In this document: positions 18,266 to 26,929 of the stretch, piece by piece
Layout of the letters: each line of letters begins with the position of its first letter
How positions within the stretch are numbered: the first letter of the stretch is position 1
Source of the DNA: Bin5 sp965208965
Lineage (GTDB): Bacteria; Chloroflexota; Anaerolineae; Caldilineales; Caldilineaceae
NCBI GenBank assembly: GCA_965208965.1
Contig: OZ242384.1
Span: 5,022,001 to 5,086,000, forward strand
DNA length: 64,000 bases
Direction: 5' to 3'
Made by a program: the position numbers and the translations under genes
Notes under the pieces: model-generated
What the model was told of the DNA's origin: nothing
What the model saw: only the letters and a program-made list of their open reading frames with translations
Database searches by the model: none

Positions 18266-19912
18266 TTAGTGTCGGTCGGCCTCGGGGCTGCTGTCGCTGA
18301 CTTTGGCGCCCAATTCGGATACAGCGTACTCCAACAGGGGATCCGGACCGCTGGGCTGCGGCTCTTCAACGGACTGCCCGGTCGTTGAGGGGATAGTGGC
18401 CTTTTCGCCGCTCTGGCAGATGAGTGTTATCTGCTGGCCCAGTATCTCTGCCAGAATGCCGGATATGGCATCCTTCGTTTTGGCCTCGGAGATCATCTTC
18501 TGGGAAAACGTATTGTTTCCAAAGGCAATTGCCACAGCATCCCCGCCAATTGCAAGATCCCGTATGGAACGGAGCGAGGCTTGTTGCTTATGCCCGCAAC
18601 GGTCGCGTACGGCGTTCATGAATTCGCCCCACCTGTCTCTCAGCTGCTGCATGGCCTTGGCATCCAGAGGCGCCGCGGACGTCTCTTCGGAGACGGGACT
18701 CCTGCTGGGGCGAGCAGCTGGCTGTGTAGCGGTCTTGGCCCGCGGGGGAGGCGCGGGGGATGCCGCTCGGGTCTCCGATTGAGCCGGCGAGGGGAGGGGC
18801 GCAGGTTCCTGGACGCCTTCGATAAGCTCTACCAGCGCCAGTTCAAGGGGCAGCTGGGGCTGGTAGCCGCCTTTCAGCTCGGTCATGGCTTGACTGAATC
18901 GTTTAATGGCCAGGAGAGTATCTGCATTCCCTATCTCGTTGGCCTGCTTTTTCATAGTCTGGACGGTATCCGGAGCGGAGTCTTCAAGCAACGCACTATC
19001 GCCTACCATCTGCAGGAGCATCACGCCCCGCAGATGTTCGATCACCTGCGCTGCGAACTCATTGAGGCTTCCTCCTTGAAGCAGGAGGTCGTGGATCATT
19101 TCCAGGCCAGAGGATACATTTTTGGCCGCAAGTGCGTCGACAAATGAGGCTACCGTTTCGCCTGCGACGCTGCCCAATACCTGTTGCACCTGCTCCAGGG
19201 AGATTGCCTGCCTCTCATCGGCCGACGCGGCCGCGCCGTAACTGGTCATCTGATCGAGCAGGCTGACGGCGTCCCTCATGCAGCCTTGCGCGCTGCGGGC
19301 AATTGCGAAAATTGCCGGCTCCTGAACTTCGAAACCCTCTTCGCCGGCAATGTGCGTCAGGTGGGCTGCGATCTCGGCCACTGGAATGCGGCGAAAATCA
19401 AATCGCTGGCAACGGCTGAGAACGGTTGCGGGTATGCGGTGAGGTTCGGTCGTGGCAAGCACGAAACGGGCGTAGGGCGGAGGCTCCTCCAGCGTTTTAA
19501 GCAATGCGTTGAACGCGCTGGCGCTGAGCATATGTACTTCGTCGATGATGTAGACTTTGTAACGGGACTCGCTAGGCTGAAAGCCGACCTTTTCTCTTAG
19601 CTCTCGAATATCGTCGACACTGTTGTTACTGGCCGCGTCGATTTCGATCAGATCCAACATGCGGCCTTCGTTGATAGCGGTACAGTGGCTGCAGCGGTTG
19701 CAGGGCCGACTCTTTGCGTCTGTACAGTTCAGGGCTTTGGCGAGGATTCTGGCGGTAGAGGTCTTGCCGGTGCCGCGGGGGCCCGCGAACAAATATGCGT
19801 GGGCCACCCGCCCTTCGCGCAGTGCGTTGAGCAGCGTGGTCGTTACATGTTCCTGGCCTACCACTTCGTCGAAAGTCTGGCTGCGCCACTTGCGGTACAG
19901 CGCCTGTGCCAT
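18266..19912 (-). CDS. dnaX: DNA polymerase III subunit gamma/tau
   Basis: A 548-aa clamp-loader subunit. AAA+ landmarks are clear: YRKWRSQTFDEVVGQEHV at the N-terminus, Walker A AGPRGTGKTST, zinc-binding CNRCSHC, Walker B IDEVHML, EEPPPYARFVLATTEP and SRCQRFDFRRI. A Pro/Ala-rich linker (~residues 390-440) joins a C-terminal domain that ends in an acidic tail. The ATG at 19912 is preferred because GGGAG lies 8 nt upstream; an alternative ATG at 19927 lacks a ribosome binding site. It is the first gene of the dnaX-ybaB-recR set and is divergent from the 532-aa unknown protein. Confidence 0.95.
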   Translation of the reverse strand: MAQALYRKWRSQTFDEVVGQEHVTTTLLNALREGRVAHAYLFAGPRGTGKTSTARILAKALNCTDAKSRPCNRCSHCTAINEGRMLDLIEIDAASNNSVDDIRELREKVGFQPSESRYKVYIIDEVHMLSASAFNALLKTLEEPPPYARFVLATTEPHRIPATVLSRCQRFDFRRIPVAEIAAHLTHIAGEEGFEVQEPAIFAIARSAQGCMRDAVSLLDQMTSYGAAASADERQAISLEQVQQVLGSVAGETVASFVDALAAKNVSSGLEMIHDLLLQGGSLNEFAAQVIEHLRGVMLLQMVGDSALLEDSAPDTVQTMKKQANEIGNADTLLAIKRFSQAMTELKGGYQPQLPLELALVELIEGVQEPAPLPSPAQSETRAASPAPPPRAKTATQPAARPSRSPVSEETSAAPLDAKAMQQLRDRWGEFMNAVRDRCGHKQQASLRSIRDLAIGGDAVAIAFGNNTFSQKMISEAKTKDAISGILAEILGQQITLICQSGEKATIPSTTGQSVEEPQPSGPDPLLEYAVSELGAKVSDSSPEADRH

Positions 19913-20040
19913 CTGCTTCACTCCCATTGGACGAGGAAACCGGCAGCGTTTCCCGTCCATGAAAAGCCCATCCGGACATCCTAAGTCAGTCTACCACCGG
20001 GCAGGACCTGAAGCAAACAGATGGGAGTTTTTCTTCGTGG

Positions 20041-20046
20041 TATACT
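20041..20046 (+). promoter_or_regulatory. -10 box directly before the 532-aa gene
   Basis: TATACT ends 6 nt before the ATG at 20053, and no ribosome binding site lies between. Transcription would start at or next to the start codon, which suggests a leaderless mRNA. The -35 region is poor. Confidence 0.35.
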
Positions 20047-20052
20047 TGCTTC

Positions 20053-21651
20053 ATGAGTAAGAGAATCATTCATTCGCTTCGGGAAAGACGGCTCGTGGAA
20101 GAGGCAGTTGCCGGACTGGCCGCTGCTACTTCTGAGGCGGAACTGACACTGGAAGTGCAGAGAATCGCAAGCGAGCACGCGCCTGAGCTTGTTCTCCCTG
20201 CGATTCGCAAGAACCTGGGCACAGGCAGCAGCCGTTTGCGGGGAGGTTTGGGTCGGCTGTCAGCACTGCTGGCGGGACCTGAGACCGTGGCGATGCTGCG
20301 CACGGAGGCCGGTCGGCGCGACAATCCCACCCAGACGCGATTGAACGCCGCCATGATCCTGGAGAAGTTCCTTCAGGTTGAGGTTTCAGCGGGCTTGATG
20401 GGCGTTTTGAATGACCCGAACTTTATTGTTTTTCAGAGCCTGGAGGAGGCGGTGGAGGAGGCGCGGTCCAACCGGCCCGTCCTGATGGAGTATGTACGAC
20501 AGATGCGTCAGGAAAATCTGGACGTCGCCTACCTAGTGATCGATCTGATCGGCCAGCTGCCTGAAACGGACCAGCCGGAGTTGCTGCGGCTTATTGCATA
20601 CGACTCCAGGCCGGGCGTCGGGGAAGCCGCTGTCGACCGTTTGAGCTCGCTGCGAGGAGCGGCAGTCGGGGAGCAGAGCGCAGCTAAGTTGCATACGCTC
20701 CAATCCACTCTACGGCCGGAACTTGCGCAGACGGCGGCCAGAAACCTGCGCAAACTGCGCCTTGCCGGCGTTCATTGGAATGCGCAGAGTGCAGACGACT
20801 GGTGGGGGCTTATTTCACCCAGCGATCTTCAAGGCACGCAGCACCTGTGGTTTCTGGAAAACGGGAGCGAATTCGACGGTAAGTTGGTCGGACTGCGCAT
20901 CAATCGAGTGGAAGGGATTCTGGGGGCATTTGGACTCGAAAGTGTAGAACGCCGGAATCTTCCTCGCAATCGGCAGGCAGGCAAGATGTATTCAATCTCA
21001 ACTTCGCCAGGAGAAAGCACTGTTTTCGTCGCCATTCCGTACAACTATGCACGACATGTCCTGCAAGAGGGACTGGAGAGCCACCGGCGGCTCCGGTCCG
21101 AGCGCGCTTTGCCTGATGAATTCGCGCTCTTCTGTCCGCTCCTGTTTCAATGTGAAGCGGACCCGATTTCCGACGAACTCTCGTCCTTACTTGCGTCCGG
21201 GCCGGAGTTGTGGGACGAGGAGCAGGAAGAGTTGTCGAAAGTTACTGCGGCATTGCTAGAACATTCGGCCATGGCTGGTTGGATGCTGCCGGTAGGCGAG
21301 ACCGGCGGGGACACTGAAGCGATCCGGCGGCAGTTGTCGCGCCGCGATTTGGATACTGCGGGACGGAGTAGCCTGGCCGGCATTTCGTTGGAAGTGCTGG
21401 GCAAGCTGGCTGCCATGGTTGTTTCAGAGAACATTCCGCAAGAACTGGTCGAGCAGTTGCGGCAGGCGCTGCTGGCTCAGGCCGCCTGGCTGCATTATGC
21501 GGGCGACCAGGGTGTCGCTCGCCGTTCGGTCTACCTTGCTGAGAGCTTACGCCGCGTGCCGCTTCACAGTCATCCACTTCTCTTGCAGATGATTGCGCGC
21601 GGCTTCATTTCTCTTTCAGATGAGGAGAACGATACGGAACGACCGAAGTGA
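20053..21651 (+). CDS. Hypothetical protein with helical-repeat N-terminus
   Basis: A 532-aa soluble protein I cannot name. Residues ~1-250 are dominated by helices with HEAT-like spacing (LVLPAIRKNLGTGSSRLRGG, LLRLIAYDSRPGVGEAAVDR, LRPELAQTAARNLRKLRLAG). Residues ~255-370 look like an alpha/beta segment (LWFLENGSEFDGKLVGLRIN, ESTVFVAIPYNYARHVL). The end is helical again. There is no signal peptide or membrane segment. It is divergent from dnaX and is followed by a gene-free kilobase. HEAT-like proteins usually bind other proteins or nucleic acid; nothing more specific can be supported. Confidence 0.7.
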   Translation: MSKRIIHSLRERRLVEEAVAGLAAATSEAELTLEVQRIASEHAPELVLPAIRKNLGTGSSRLRGGLGRLSALLAGPETVAMLRTEAGRRDNPTQTRLNAAMILEKFLQVEVSAGLMGVLNDPNFIVFQSLEEAVEEARSNRPVLMEYVRQMRQENLDVAYLVIDLIGQLPETDQPELLRLIAYDSRPGVGEAAVDRLSSLRGAAVGEQSAAKLHTLQSTLRPELAQTAARNLRKLRLAGVHWNAQSADDWWGLISPSDLQGTQHLWFLENGSEFDGKLVGLRINRVEGILGAFGLESVERRNLPRNRQAGKMYSISTSPGESTVFVAIPYNYARHVLQEGLESHRRLRSERALPDEFALFCPLLFQCEADPISDELSSLLASGPELWDEEQEELSKVTAALLEHSAMAGWMLPVGETGGDTEAIRRQLSRRDLDTAGRSSLAGISLEVLGKLAAMVVSENIPQELVEQLRQALLAQAAWLHYAGDQGVARRSVYLAESLRRVPLHSHPLLLQMIARGFISLSDEENDTERPK

Positions 21652-22538
21652 GGGCGGTTGGCAGTCTTAGCGGCTTCACGTTTAAGCAAATCTCATTCAG
21701 AGAGCCAAGACCACAAGCGCCGGAAATCGAGACAGACAACGTTTATACAAATTTTGCACAACTGTCAAAATTGTGTATTTTAAGTGGTGTGGAGTCATGA
21801 AATCTGTGGAAATTGCAGCGCGCCTTTACTTTGGCCAAGTTCGTCGCTTTCTTTTCAGGTGTAAACTGTTCCCTTCCCGGATTTCCTCTGGCTACTGATG
21901 CCATTTTGAATGAAGAGACAGAACCTCTGGGCAATTCGTTCTCCCTTTGAGTGGCCCCAGAGTGGTTAAAAACTGTAGGCAGCGACAGGTACACGCACAA
22001 AGTACGACTTGAGGCTCCGTCTTGTAGTTGACCCTTGGCCTGCCTGGTGTGAACAGAACAGCAATGAAGCTGGCACTTGCAAGTTCATCGGGAACAGCAG
22101 CCAAAATTACAACGCCGAAGTGGGGTTGCGTTTATTGCGTGTCCCTTCTCTTCCCTCCAAGAAGTAGCCTAGATTCTCCCCCGCCCCGGGCGCCCGTACG
22201 ACACAATCGATTGCAGACAGCTCGCAAACGGAATCCGGCGTCTGCATTTCCGCCGCTCTTCGAAGGTTGCCCTGTCAGATCCGCCGCGATTCCTTCCGTA
22301 GGGACGCGGGCCAGGTGGTCTGCCTCCTGTGGAGAGTACTGGACTTCGCGTTGAATGTCACCGGAGGCGGATAGACGTCGAGGACGGAAGATCTCTGGGA
22401 GGCCTAAAGTGACAAAAAAAATGTTGCTTCGAAAGATTCATGAGGCGGTCAGCGTATGACAGTGGTGGCGCCGATAGTCGGCGTTCTTTCCGCATCGTCC
22501 GTTAAGTCGGTTAAAGCCAGGCACTGCAAGGAGATAGG
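21652..22538. other. Gene-poor stretch
   Basis: About 890 nt with no reading frame I can support on either strand and no RNA gene I recognise. It is more AT-rich than its surroundings near 21730-21800. A tiny frame with a plausible ribosome binding site (GGGAGG before a GTG near 22410) encodes only 16 residues. It may be decayed coding DNA bordering the accessory FRG/TPR region. Confidence 0.4.
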
Positions 22539-22700
22539 TTGCATCAATACAGAGAGTTGCACAGCAGAGTCTACCCTCTTCTTAAAGACGAGCGGTTTCA
22601 AATGGCAGAATACCGCACTGCAAATCCTGACGACTGGCCCTTCGGCCCAGGAGCATCTGGCAGGTCATTTCAGAGGAGATTCGTAGGTGACAGCTGTTGA
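22539..22700 (+). other. Short reading frame, probable detached N-terminus of the FRG gene
   Basis: A 54-residue frame starts with TTG at 22539 after AAGGAG (5-nt gap) and includes MAEYRTANPDDWPFGPGASG from the ATG at 22602. It ends at a TGA overlapping the FRG start. If read with two frame changes, near 22660 and 22683, it would continue as GQVISEEIR and then the FRG protein's TAVEKAFW. This makes it look like the original N-terminus of that gene rather than an independent peptide. Inferred from sequence style only. Confidence 0.4.
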
Positions 22701-23310
22701 GAAGGCCTTCTGGAGCAAAACAGGTGATTTGCCCGGCACATGTGTGTTTCGCGGGCAGGCGGACAGCCGTTGGAAGTTGCATTCAGCAGCTACGCGCCGG
22801 CTGATCACCTATTTTGACAATGATGAAAGCATTTTAGAGAAGGCTGTCTTCTCAGATATGCACTGGATCTATCATCGATCGGTATTGTTGGAGCCCGCCA
22901 GAATCCATGGTTTCGGAAGCGCAAATGGCCACAAGATTCCGGACATTCCGCTTCTGGCCAAGCTGCATGGTTTCGGCGCTGCTACAGGTTTCCTGGACTT
23001 CTCCCTTGATCCCTTACCGGCCCTGTGGTATGCATGTGAAGGGGACGAGTGTGACGGAAGGGTATATGTCTTGGACCTGGACCGTGGAACCGGGTTTCGG
23101 CAGATAACGGTTGGAGAAGCGGTCCAAAGTGTCGAGGAAGTATTCAGATATCCGGACAAGCAAGGTGGGAACCTCTACTTTGAGATGTCAAATCTGGAGA
23201 AGAACGCATCCCGTTCGTCGCTTAACCAATGGCTGAGCGTTCAAGCGTGGCCTCTGATTCAGGCAGACGCCGTCAGTTCTATCGTCGTCGCCGCATCTGA
23301 CAAGGCGTAG
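22687..23310 (+). CDS. FRG-domain protein (5' part of an interrupted FRG-TPR gene)
   Basis: A 207-aa FRG-domain protein. The name-giving FRGQADSRWKLHSAATRRL lies at residues ~21-39, followed by LLAKLHGFGAATGFLDFSLDPLPALWYAC, the other conserved core. The start is GTG with AGGAG 8 nt upstream. The frame ends in TAG at 23308, but the same frame stays open beyond it (IRQELEEIFDYREPAPF) straight into the TPR region, so FRG and TPR parts were probably one protein. The molecular function of FRG domains is poorly known. This copy is likely inactive or truncated unless the amber codon is read through. Confidence 0.75.
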   Translation: MTAVEKAFWSKTGDLPGTCVFRGQADSRWKLHSAATRRLITYFDNDESILEKAVFSDMHWIYHRSVLLEPARIHGFGSANGHKIPDIPLLAKLHGFGAATGFLDFSLDPLPALWYACEGDECDGRVYVLDLDRGTGFRQITVGEAVQSVEEVFRYPDKQGGNLYFEMSNLEKNASRSSLNQWLSVQAWPLIQADAVSSIVVAASDKA

Positions 23311-23367
23311 ATCCGTCAGGAACTCGAGGAAATTTTCGACTACCGCGAACCGGCGCCTTTCGCAGAT

Positions 23368-24276
23368 TTGCAGCGGTTCTCGGCAGTGAACAGCCCAAGG
23401 CTCCCTTTGCAGCACATAGAAGATCCTGAATCCAGCCTGCTGCTGGGCAATCAGCGTTATCTGCAGGGTGACTATTCCGGTGCGATAACCCATTACGACA
23501 AGAGTATTGAGCTCGCTTCAGATGCTGAAGTGGCGTACTTCCACTATGTTCGAGGGAATGCCAAAGCAGAAGAAGAAGATCTCAAGGGTGCCCTTCAGGA
23601 TTACGATGCAGGGATTCGCTGTGAAGAAGGGCTGTCTGCCGATCGCGAAAGAAACTCTGAAGGCATTACTGACGAATATTACCATTGGGGACTCTACTAC
23701 AACCGCGGGAACGTTAAGGCAGAGTTGGAAGACCTGGAAGGCGCGCTGGGGGACTACGAAGAAGCGATTCGTATATTCAAGCAGGTTGGTGTACGGGACC
23801 CAGTGCTATACATTAACAGAGGAAATGTAAACTATTTGCTGAACAATTATGGCGAAGCCATTCGTGACTACGATCAGGCCACCATATTAGGAGACCGCTA
23901 CGCACAGTTCAAAAAAGCCAATATGCTTGTCATTCTGGGCCGCTTTGACGAAGCCCTTGAGTGTTATGATGGTGCTATCCGGGACGGGGACAACAGATTC
24001 GGGGTGATCTGTAATCGAAACGGGATTGCGGCGATTCTGAACAGGATAGGCGGAGACGGCTACGTAGTGCGATCTCCTAGATTCAAAGACTCTACGCAAA
24101 GACTGATTATTGACGTATCATTGAGAGCCGAGGCCGAAAACAGGTATACGGAGTTCTTCAACTTCCATGGCATGAGCGGAAATATCGGCAATGCCAGCTC
24201 CCAGCATCTGCCGGGAGCCGATGGCTATCGAGGTAAACCTGGATTTGTCGTCGTGGTTAAGGGTGAGGAATGGTAA
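23368..24276 (+). CDS. TPR protein (3' part of the interrupted FRG-TPR gene)
   Basis: Up to 302 aa from a weak TTG start with no ribosome binding site, in the same frame as the FRG part and separated from it only by the TAG at 23308. At least five TPR units are visible: YLQGDYSGAITHYDKSIEL, EEEDLKGALQDYDAGI, ELEDLEGALGDYEEAIRIF, YLLNNYGEAIRDYDQATIL and ILGRFDEALECYDGAI. The last ~80 residues are not TPR (STQRLIIDVSLRAEAENRY) and are unassigned. Translation by itself is doubtful; I regard it as the second half of a damaged gene. Confidence 0.65.
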   Translation: MQRFSAVNSPRLPLQHIEDPESSLLLGNQRYLQGDYSGAITHYDKSIELASDAEVAYFHYVRGNAKAEEEDLKGALQDYDAGIRCEEGLSADRERNSEGITDEYYHWGLYYNRGNVKAELEDLEGALGDYEEAIRIFKQVGVRDPVLYINRGNVNYLLNNYGEAIRDYDQATILGDRYAQFKKANMLVILGRFDEALECYDGAIRDGDNRFGVICNRNGIAAILNRIGGDGYVVRSPRFKDSTQRLIIDVSLRAEAENRYTEFFNFHGMSGNIGNASSQHLPGADGYRGKPGFVVVVKGEEW

Positions 24277-24297
24277 TCGAGTTCCCGAAGGAAAGTT

Positions 24298-25059
24298 ATG
24301 GGGCCTTCTGTAAGGAAAACGGTGTTTTCTCCACTATCGGAAAAGGTCGCAGACACGGCGCGCTTTGACATGCGAGTCTTTTCAAAACTGAAATGGAAAT
24401 TCACTGTTGTAGTAATGCTTGTGATGGCGGCGGCGTCCATTGTGACGGCACCGTCAGTGTTGTTGGCGCAAGCCGCCACGGGCCAGGAAAGCAGCGCTTC
24501 TGAAGACAGTTCAGTCATTGATGACGCCACTGAGGTGGAGATACAGAGGCGTTTCAACGAACTCAGACGCGAGATTCTGGACGATCGGGCAGATTCAATT
24601 GGATGGTGGCTATCCGGCATCGCTCTGTTACTCGCCCTGCTGGTGTTGATATTCGGGTTTACGGGGTATCTTGTCTTCAGGAGATTGCAGCTTGTTGAGG
24701 AGGAGGTACGCCGACAAGTCGAGCAGGCGCGAGCGCATGTAGAAGAAGCAGGGAAGCTTGCAGAAGAGATTCGGGGCTACGGAGGGGAAGCGGACGAGCC
24801 GTTGCGAGGCATGGACGGCACAGAACTGGCATTTGCGCGCACCCAGATCGGCGAGGAAATCAGTCGTTTAACCGGTAGAGCCGGGGCGTCAGCTATCGCA
24901 GAGGCCCGCCAGCTGGAAGAAGAAGGCCGACTGAACGAGTCGATAGAGAGATGGAAGCACATCGCCACTGTTGCTGAAGGCAGCAACGATGAACTGGCCG
25001 CGCTGGCCTTTCGGTCGATAGGCGACCTGTCGGAAAGGTTGAGCAGGAGCGTCAGATGA
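24298..25059 (+). CDS. Membrane-anchored coiled-coil protein
   Basis: A 253-aa protein. A hydrophobic segment at ~35-55 (FTVVVMLVMAAASIVTAPSV) looks like a signal peptide or first helix. A second clear membrane helix is at ~102-127 (GWWLSGIALLLALLVLIFGF). It is followed by a charged coiled coil (QLVEEEVRRQVEQARAHVEE) and a helical end (ARQLEEEGRLNESIERWKHI) that resembles the lead-in to TPR units. The gene overlaps the next TPR gene by 4 nt (ATGA). The two may act together, or may be halves of one membrane-TPR protein split by a frameshift. Family not recognised. Confidence 0.65.
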   Translation: MGPSVRKTVFSPLSEKVADTARFDMRVFSKLKWKFTVVVMLVMAAASIVTAPSVLLAQAATGQESSASEDSSVIDDATEVEIQRRFNELRREILDDRADSIGWWLSGIALLLALLVLIFGFTGYLVFRRLQLVEEEVRRQVEQARAHVEEAGKLAEEIRGYGGEADEPLRGMDGTELAFARTQIGEEISRLTGRAGASAIAEARQLEEEGRLNESIERWKHIATVAEGSNDELAALAFRSIGDLSERLSRSVR

Positions 25060-26003
25060 TGACCAGACGTCAGGCGCAGGCCTATTACCTGCCGACGCAA
25101 GGTTTGGGAGAGACAGGCACGCCTGAATCAAGGGAGGCGCTGGCCGCCTACTCGCAAGCAGTGCGACTGAGACCCGACTATGCCGAGGCATACAATAATC
25201 GGGGCAATGTCAATAGCAACCTTGGTCAGTTCGAAGAGGCGGTTGCAGATTACGACCGGGCGATTCACCTGAGACCTGACTTGGCCGACGCCTATGTAAA
25301 TCGCGCAAACGCCAAAGCTGCCCTCAATCAGTTCCAAGATGCGCTGGCCGACCTTGGATCGGCGATCAGGTTCAACGCGGGCAATGTACTCGCGTTCTTG
25401 AATCGGGGGTTGCTACTGGCCGAGATTGGCCGGTATAAGGATGCTGTCGCCGATCTTGACGAGGCAGTACATCTCGAGCCCGAATATGAGAGAGTCTACC
25501 TTGTTCGAGGCAGTGTCAAGGCCGCGCACAGTCGGAATCAGGAGGCGATCTCTGACTTTGATGTGGCAATCGGCCTGAATCCCGGCAGTTCCGAGGTCTA
25601 CAACAGCAGGGGTCTGGTGAATGCTGAACTGGGGCGGTACGAGGCGGCCGTCGCCGACTATGCCAGCGCGATCCGGTTGCAGCCGGAGTACGCGGCCGCG
25701 TACAACAACCGGGGTGTTGCACTGGCGAAGCTGGGGCGTCTGGGCGCGGCTGTGGGCGACTACGATGAATCAGTTCGGTTGCAGCCTGAGAATGCCGAGC
25801 CCTATTACAACCGAGGGAATGCCAGAGAGCGTCGCGGCGAGTATGAAGAGGCCGTTGCCGACTACGATCAGGTGATCCTCAGAAGGCCCAACGACATCGA
25901 GGCGTACAGAAATCGGGCAGTGGCAAAGGCGGTATTGGGACGGACGGAGGAGGCGAGGTCGGATATCGACAGGGCACTTGAGATTGCCGCGGGAGGTAGA
26001 TGA
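25056..26003 (+). CDS. Tetratricopeptide-repeat protein, about eight 34-residue units
   Basis: A 315-aa protein built almost wholly of regular 34-residue TPRs such as AYNNRGNVNSNLGQFEEAVA, followed by DYDRAIHLRPD. About eight units run from residue 30 to the end, with no other domain. The high similarity between units suggests recent expansion. Its ATG lies in the stop of the membrane coiled-coil gene, so translation is probably coupled and it may dock at that protein. Partners are unknown. A strong terminator follows at 26188. Confidence 0.8.
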   Translation: MMTRRQAQAYYLPTQGLGETGTPESREALAAYSQAVRLRPDYAEAYNNRGNVNSNLGQFEEAVADYDRAIHLRPDLADAYVNRANAKAALNQFQDALADLGSAIRFNAGNVLAFLNRGLLLAEIGRYKDAVADLDEAVHLEPEYERVYLVRGSVKAAHSRNQEAISDFDVAIGLNPGSSEVYNSRGLVNAELGRYEAAVADYASAIRLQPEYAAAYNNRGVALAKLGRLGAAVGDYDESVRLQPENAEPYYNRGNARERRGEYEEAVADYDQVILRRPNDIEAYRNRAVAKAVLGRTEEARSDIDRALEIAAGGR

Positions 26004-26187
26004 GTCCTTTCTACTTTGTTCAGGGCGGCAAGTGGAACGGTGCTGGAACCGCCGAAACGGCCGAGTCCGATCCAGGAAAAGGGTAGAACTTGACGCGAAA
26101 TGCGGGCCGAAGCATTCAAGTAGCGGTCTCTGAGTAGAGCCCGCAAGAGCACGTTGATTTCAAGGCACGTCATCCTTGAATCTGACT

Positions 26188-26216
26188 GCGGGCCGATTGG
26201 ACGGGCCCGCTTTTTT
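26188..26216 (+). terminator. Rho-independent terminator after the TPR genes
   Basis: GCGGGCC stem, 9-nt loop, GGCCCGC, then six T residues on the plus strand. It lies 185 nt past the TPR stop and insulates the convergent SUF operon. Confidence 0.85.
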
Positions 26217-26248
26217 GTTTGCTGCAGGCAAGGAGCGTTTTTCTTGAA

Positions 26249-26572
26249 TCAGAATATCCCCAGCTCGTCTTTGGCGTCTTCCGACATCATGTCGGGATTC
26301 CAGAAGGGTGTCCAGACCAAGTGGACGTTGACCTCGCTGACGTTAGGGAAAGCAGTGTGCGCGGTGCGCTGGACGTCGCTAATGATCTGAGGGCCGACTG
26401 GGCAGCCGGGGCTGGTCAGAGTCATCGTCACGTCGATATTATTCTCCTCGGTCACTTCAATATCGTAGACCAGTCCCAGGTCGACGATATTCATCATCAG
26501 CTCCGGGTCCTTCACGTGCGTCCTGATTTCGGCTCGTACCTCGTCAGGTGTCGGCAATGTGTTTTCACTCAT
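26249..26572 (-). CDS. sufT: MIP18/DUF59-family Fe-S assembly factor (SufT-like)
   Basis: A 107-aa small assembly factor expected to help mature iron-sulfur proteins. It shows IVDLGLVYDIEV, VTMTLTSPGCPVGPQI with the conserved Cys, and a C-terminal VHLVWTPFWNPDMMSE. The ATG at 26572 is chosen because GAGGAGG lies 8 nt upstream and because the longer reading enters the Rieske gene. It is the last gene of the SUF operon, where sufT is often found. Confidence 0.9.
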   Translation of the reverse strand: MSENTLPTPDEVRAEIRTHVKDPELMMNIVDLGLVYDIEVTEENNIDVTMTLTSPGCPVGPQIISDVQRTAHTAFPNVSEVNVHLVWTPFWNPDMMSEDAKDELGIF

Positions 26573-26585
26573 CGGGTCTTCCTCC

Positions 26586-26909
26586 TCAGTAGGGCTTTTC
26601 CAGGTAGATGTTGCCGCCGTCAATCTGGACCTCGTAGGACGGGGTCGGCTCAAATGCGGGCATGCTGAGAGCCTCGCCGGTGCGGATATCGAAGCGGGCG
26701 CCGTGCCTGGGGCACTCGACCTGACTGCCGTCCAGGACTTCCCCTTCTACGAGCGGGCCGCCGTCGTGTGTGCAGACATCCTCAATCGCGTAGTATTCGC
26801 CGTCCAGATTGAAGACGGCGATGCGGATGCCATCCAGTTCGACCAGAAGCCTTTCGCCCGGCGGGATATCTTCAGCGGCGGCAACTCTGACAAAGTCTTC
26901 CATTTGCAC
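26586..26909 (-). CDS. Rieske-type [2Fe-2S] ferredoxin
   Basis: A 107-aa soluble Rieske ferredoxin. The two ligand boxes CTH (in EDVCTHDGGPL) and CPRH (in VECPRHGARFD) are intact and spaced as in ferredoxins of non-haem oxygenase systems. There is no membrane helix. A GTG at 26909 has GAGGA 5 nt upstream; an ATG at 26903 is also possible. Within the SUF operon it could supply electrons for cluster assembly or be a client of it. Confidence 0.9.
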   Translation of the reverse strand: MQMEDFVRVAAAEDIPPGERLLVELDGIRIAVFNLDGEYYAIEDVCTHDGGPLVEGEVLDGSQVECPRHGARFDIRTGEALSMPAFEPTPSYEVQIDGGNIYLEKPY

Positions 26910-26929
26910 TCAATTCCTCGGTACTAGAT

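Noticed and set aside
21743..22104. Minus-strand frames of 70-85 residues in the gap after the 532-aa gene
   Set aside because: No ribosome binding site, unlike coding sequence, mutually overlapping; most likely chance.
22456..22686. A 76-residue plus-strand frame before the FRG gene
   Set aside because: Composition is not protein-like, and the overlapping frame containing MAEYRTANPDDWPFGPGASG fits the downstream FRG protein better.
22687..26003. An anti-phage defence system at the FRG/TPR locus
   Set aside because: No nuclease, helicase, cyclase, toxin or other effector is recognisable, and the FRG gene is broken; the idea lacks support.
26004..26187. A possible tRNA or small RNA between the TPR gene and its terminator
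   Set aside because: No cloverleaf, no T-loop motif and no CCA-like end could be found; only the terminator is clear.
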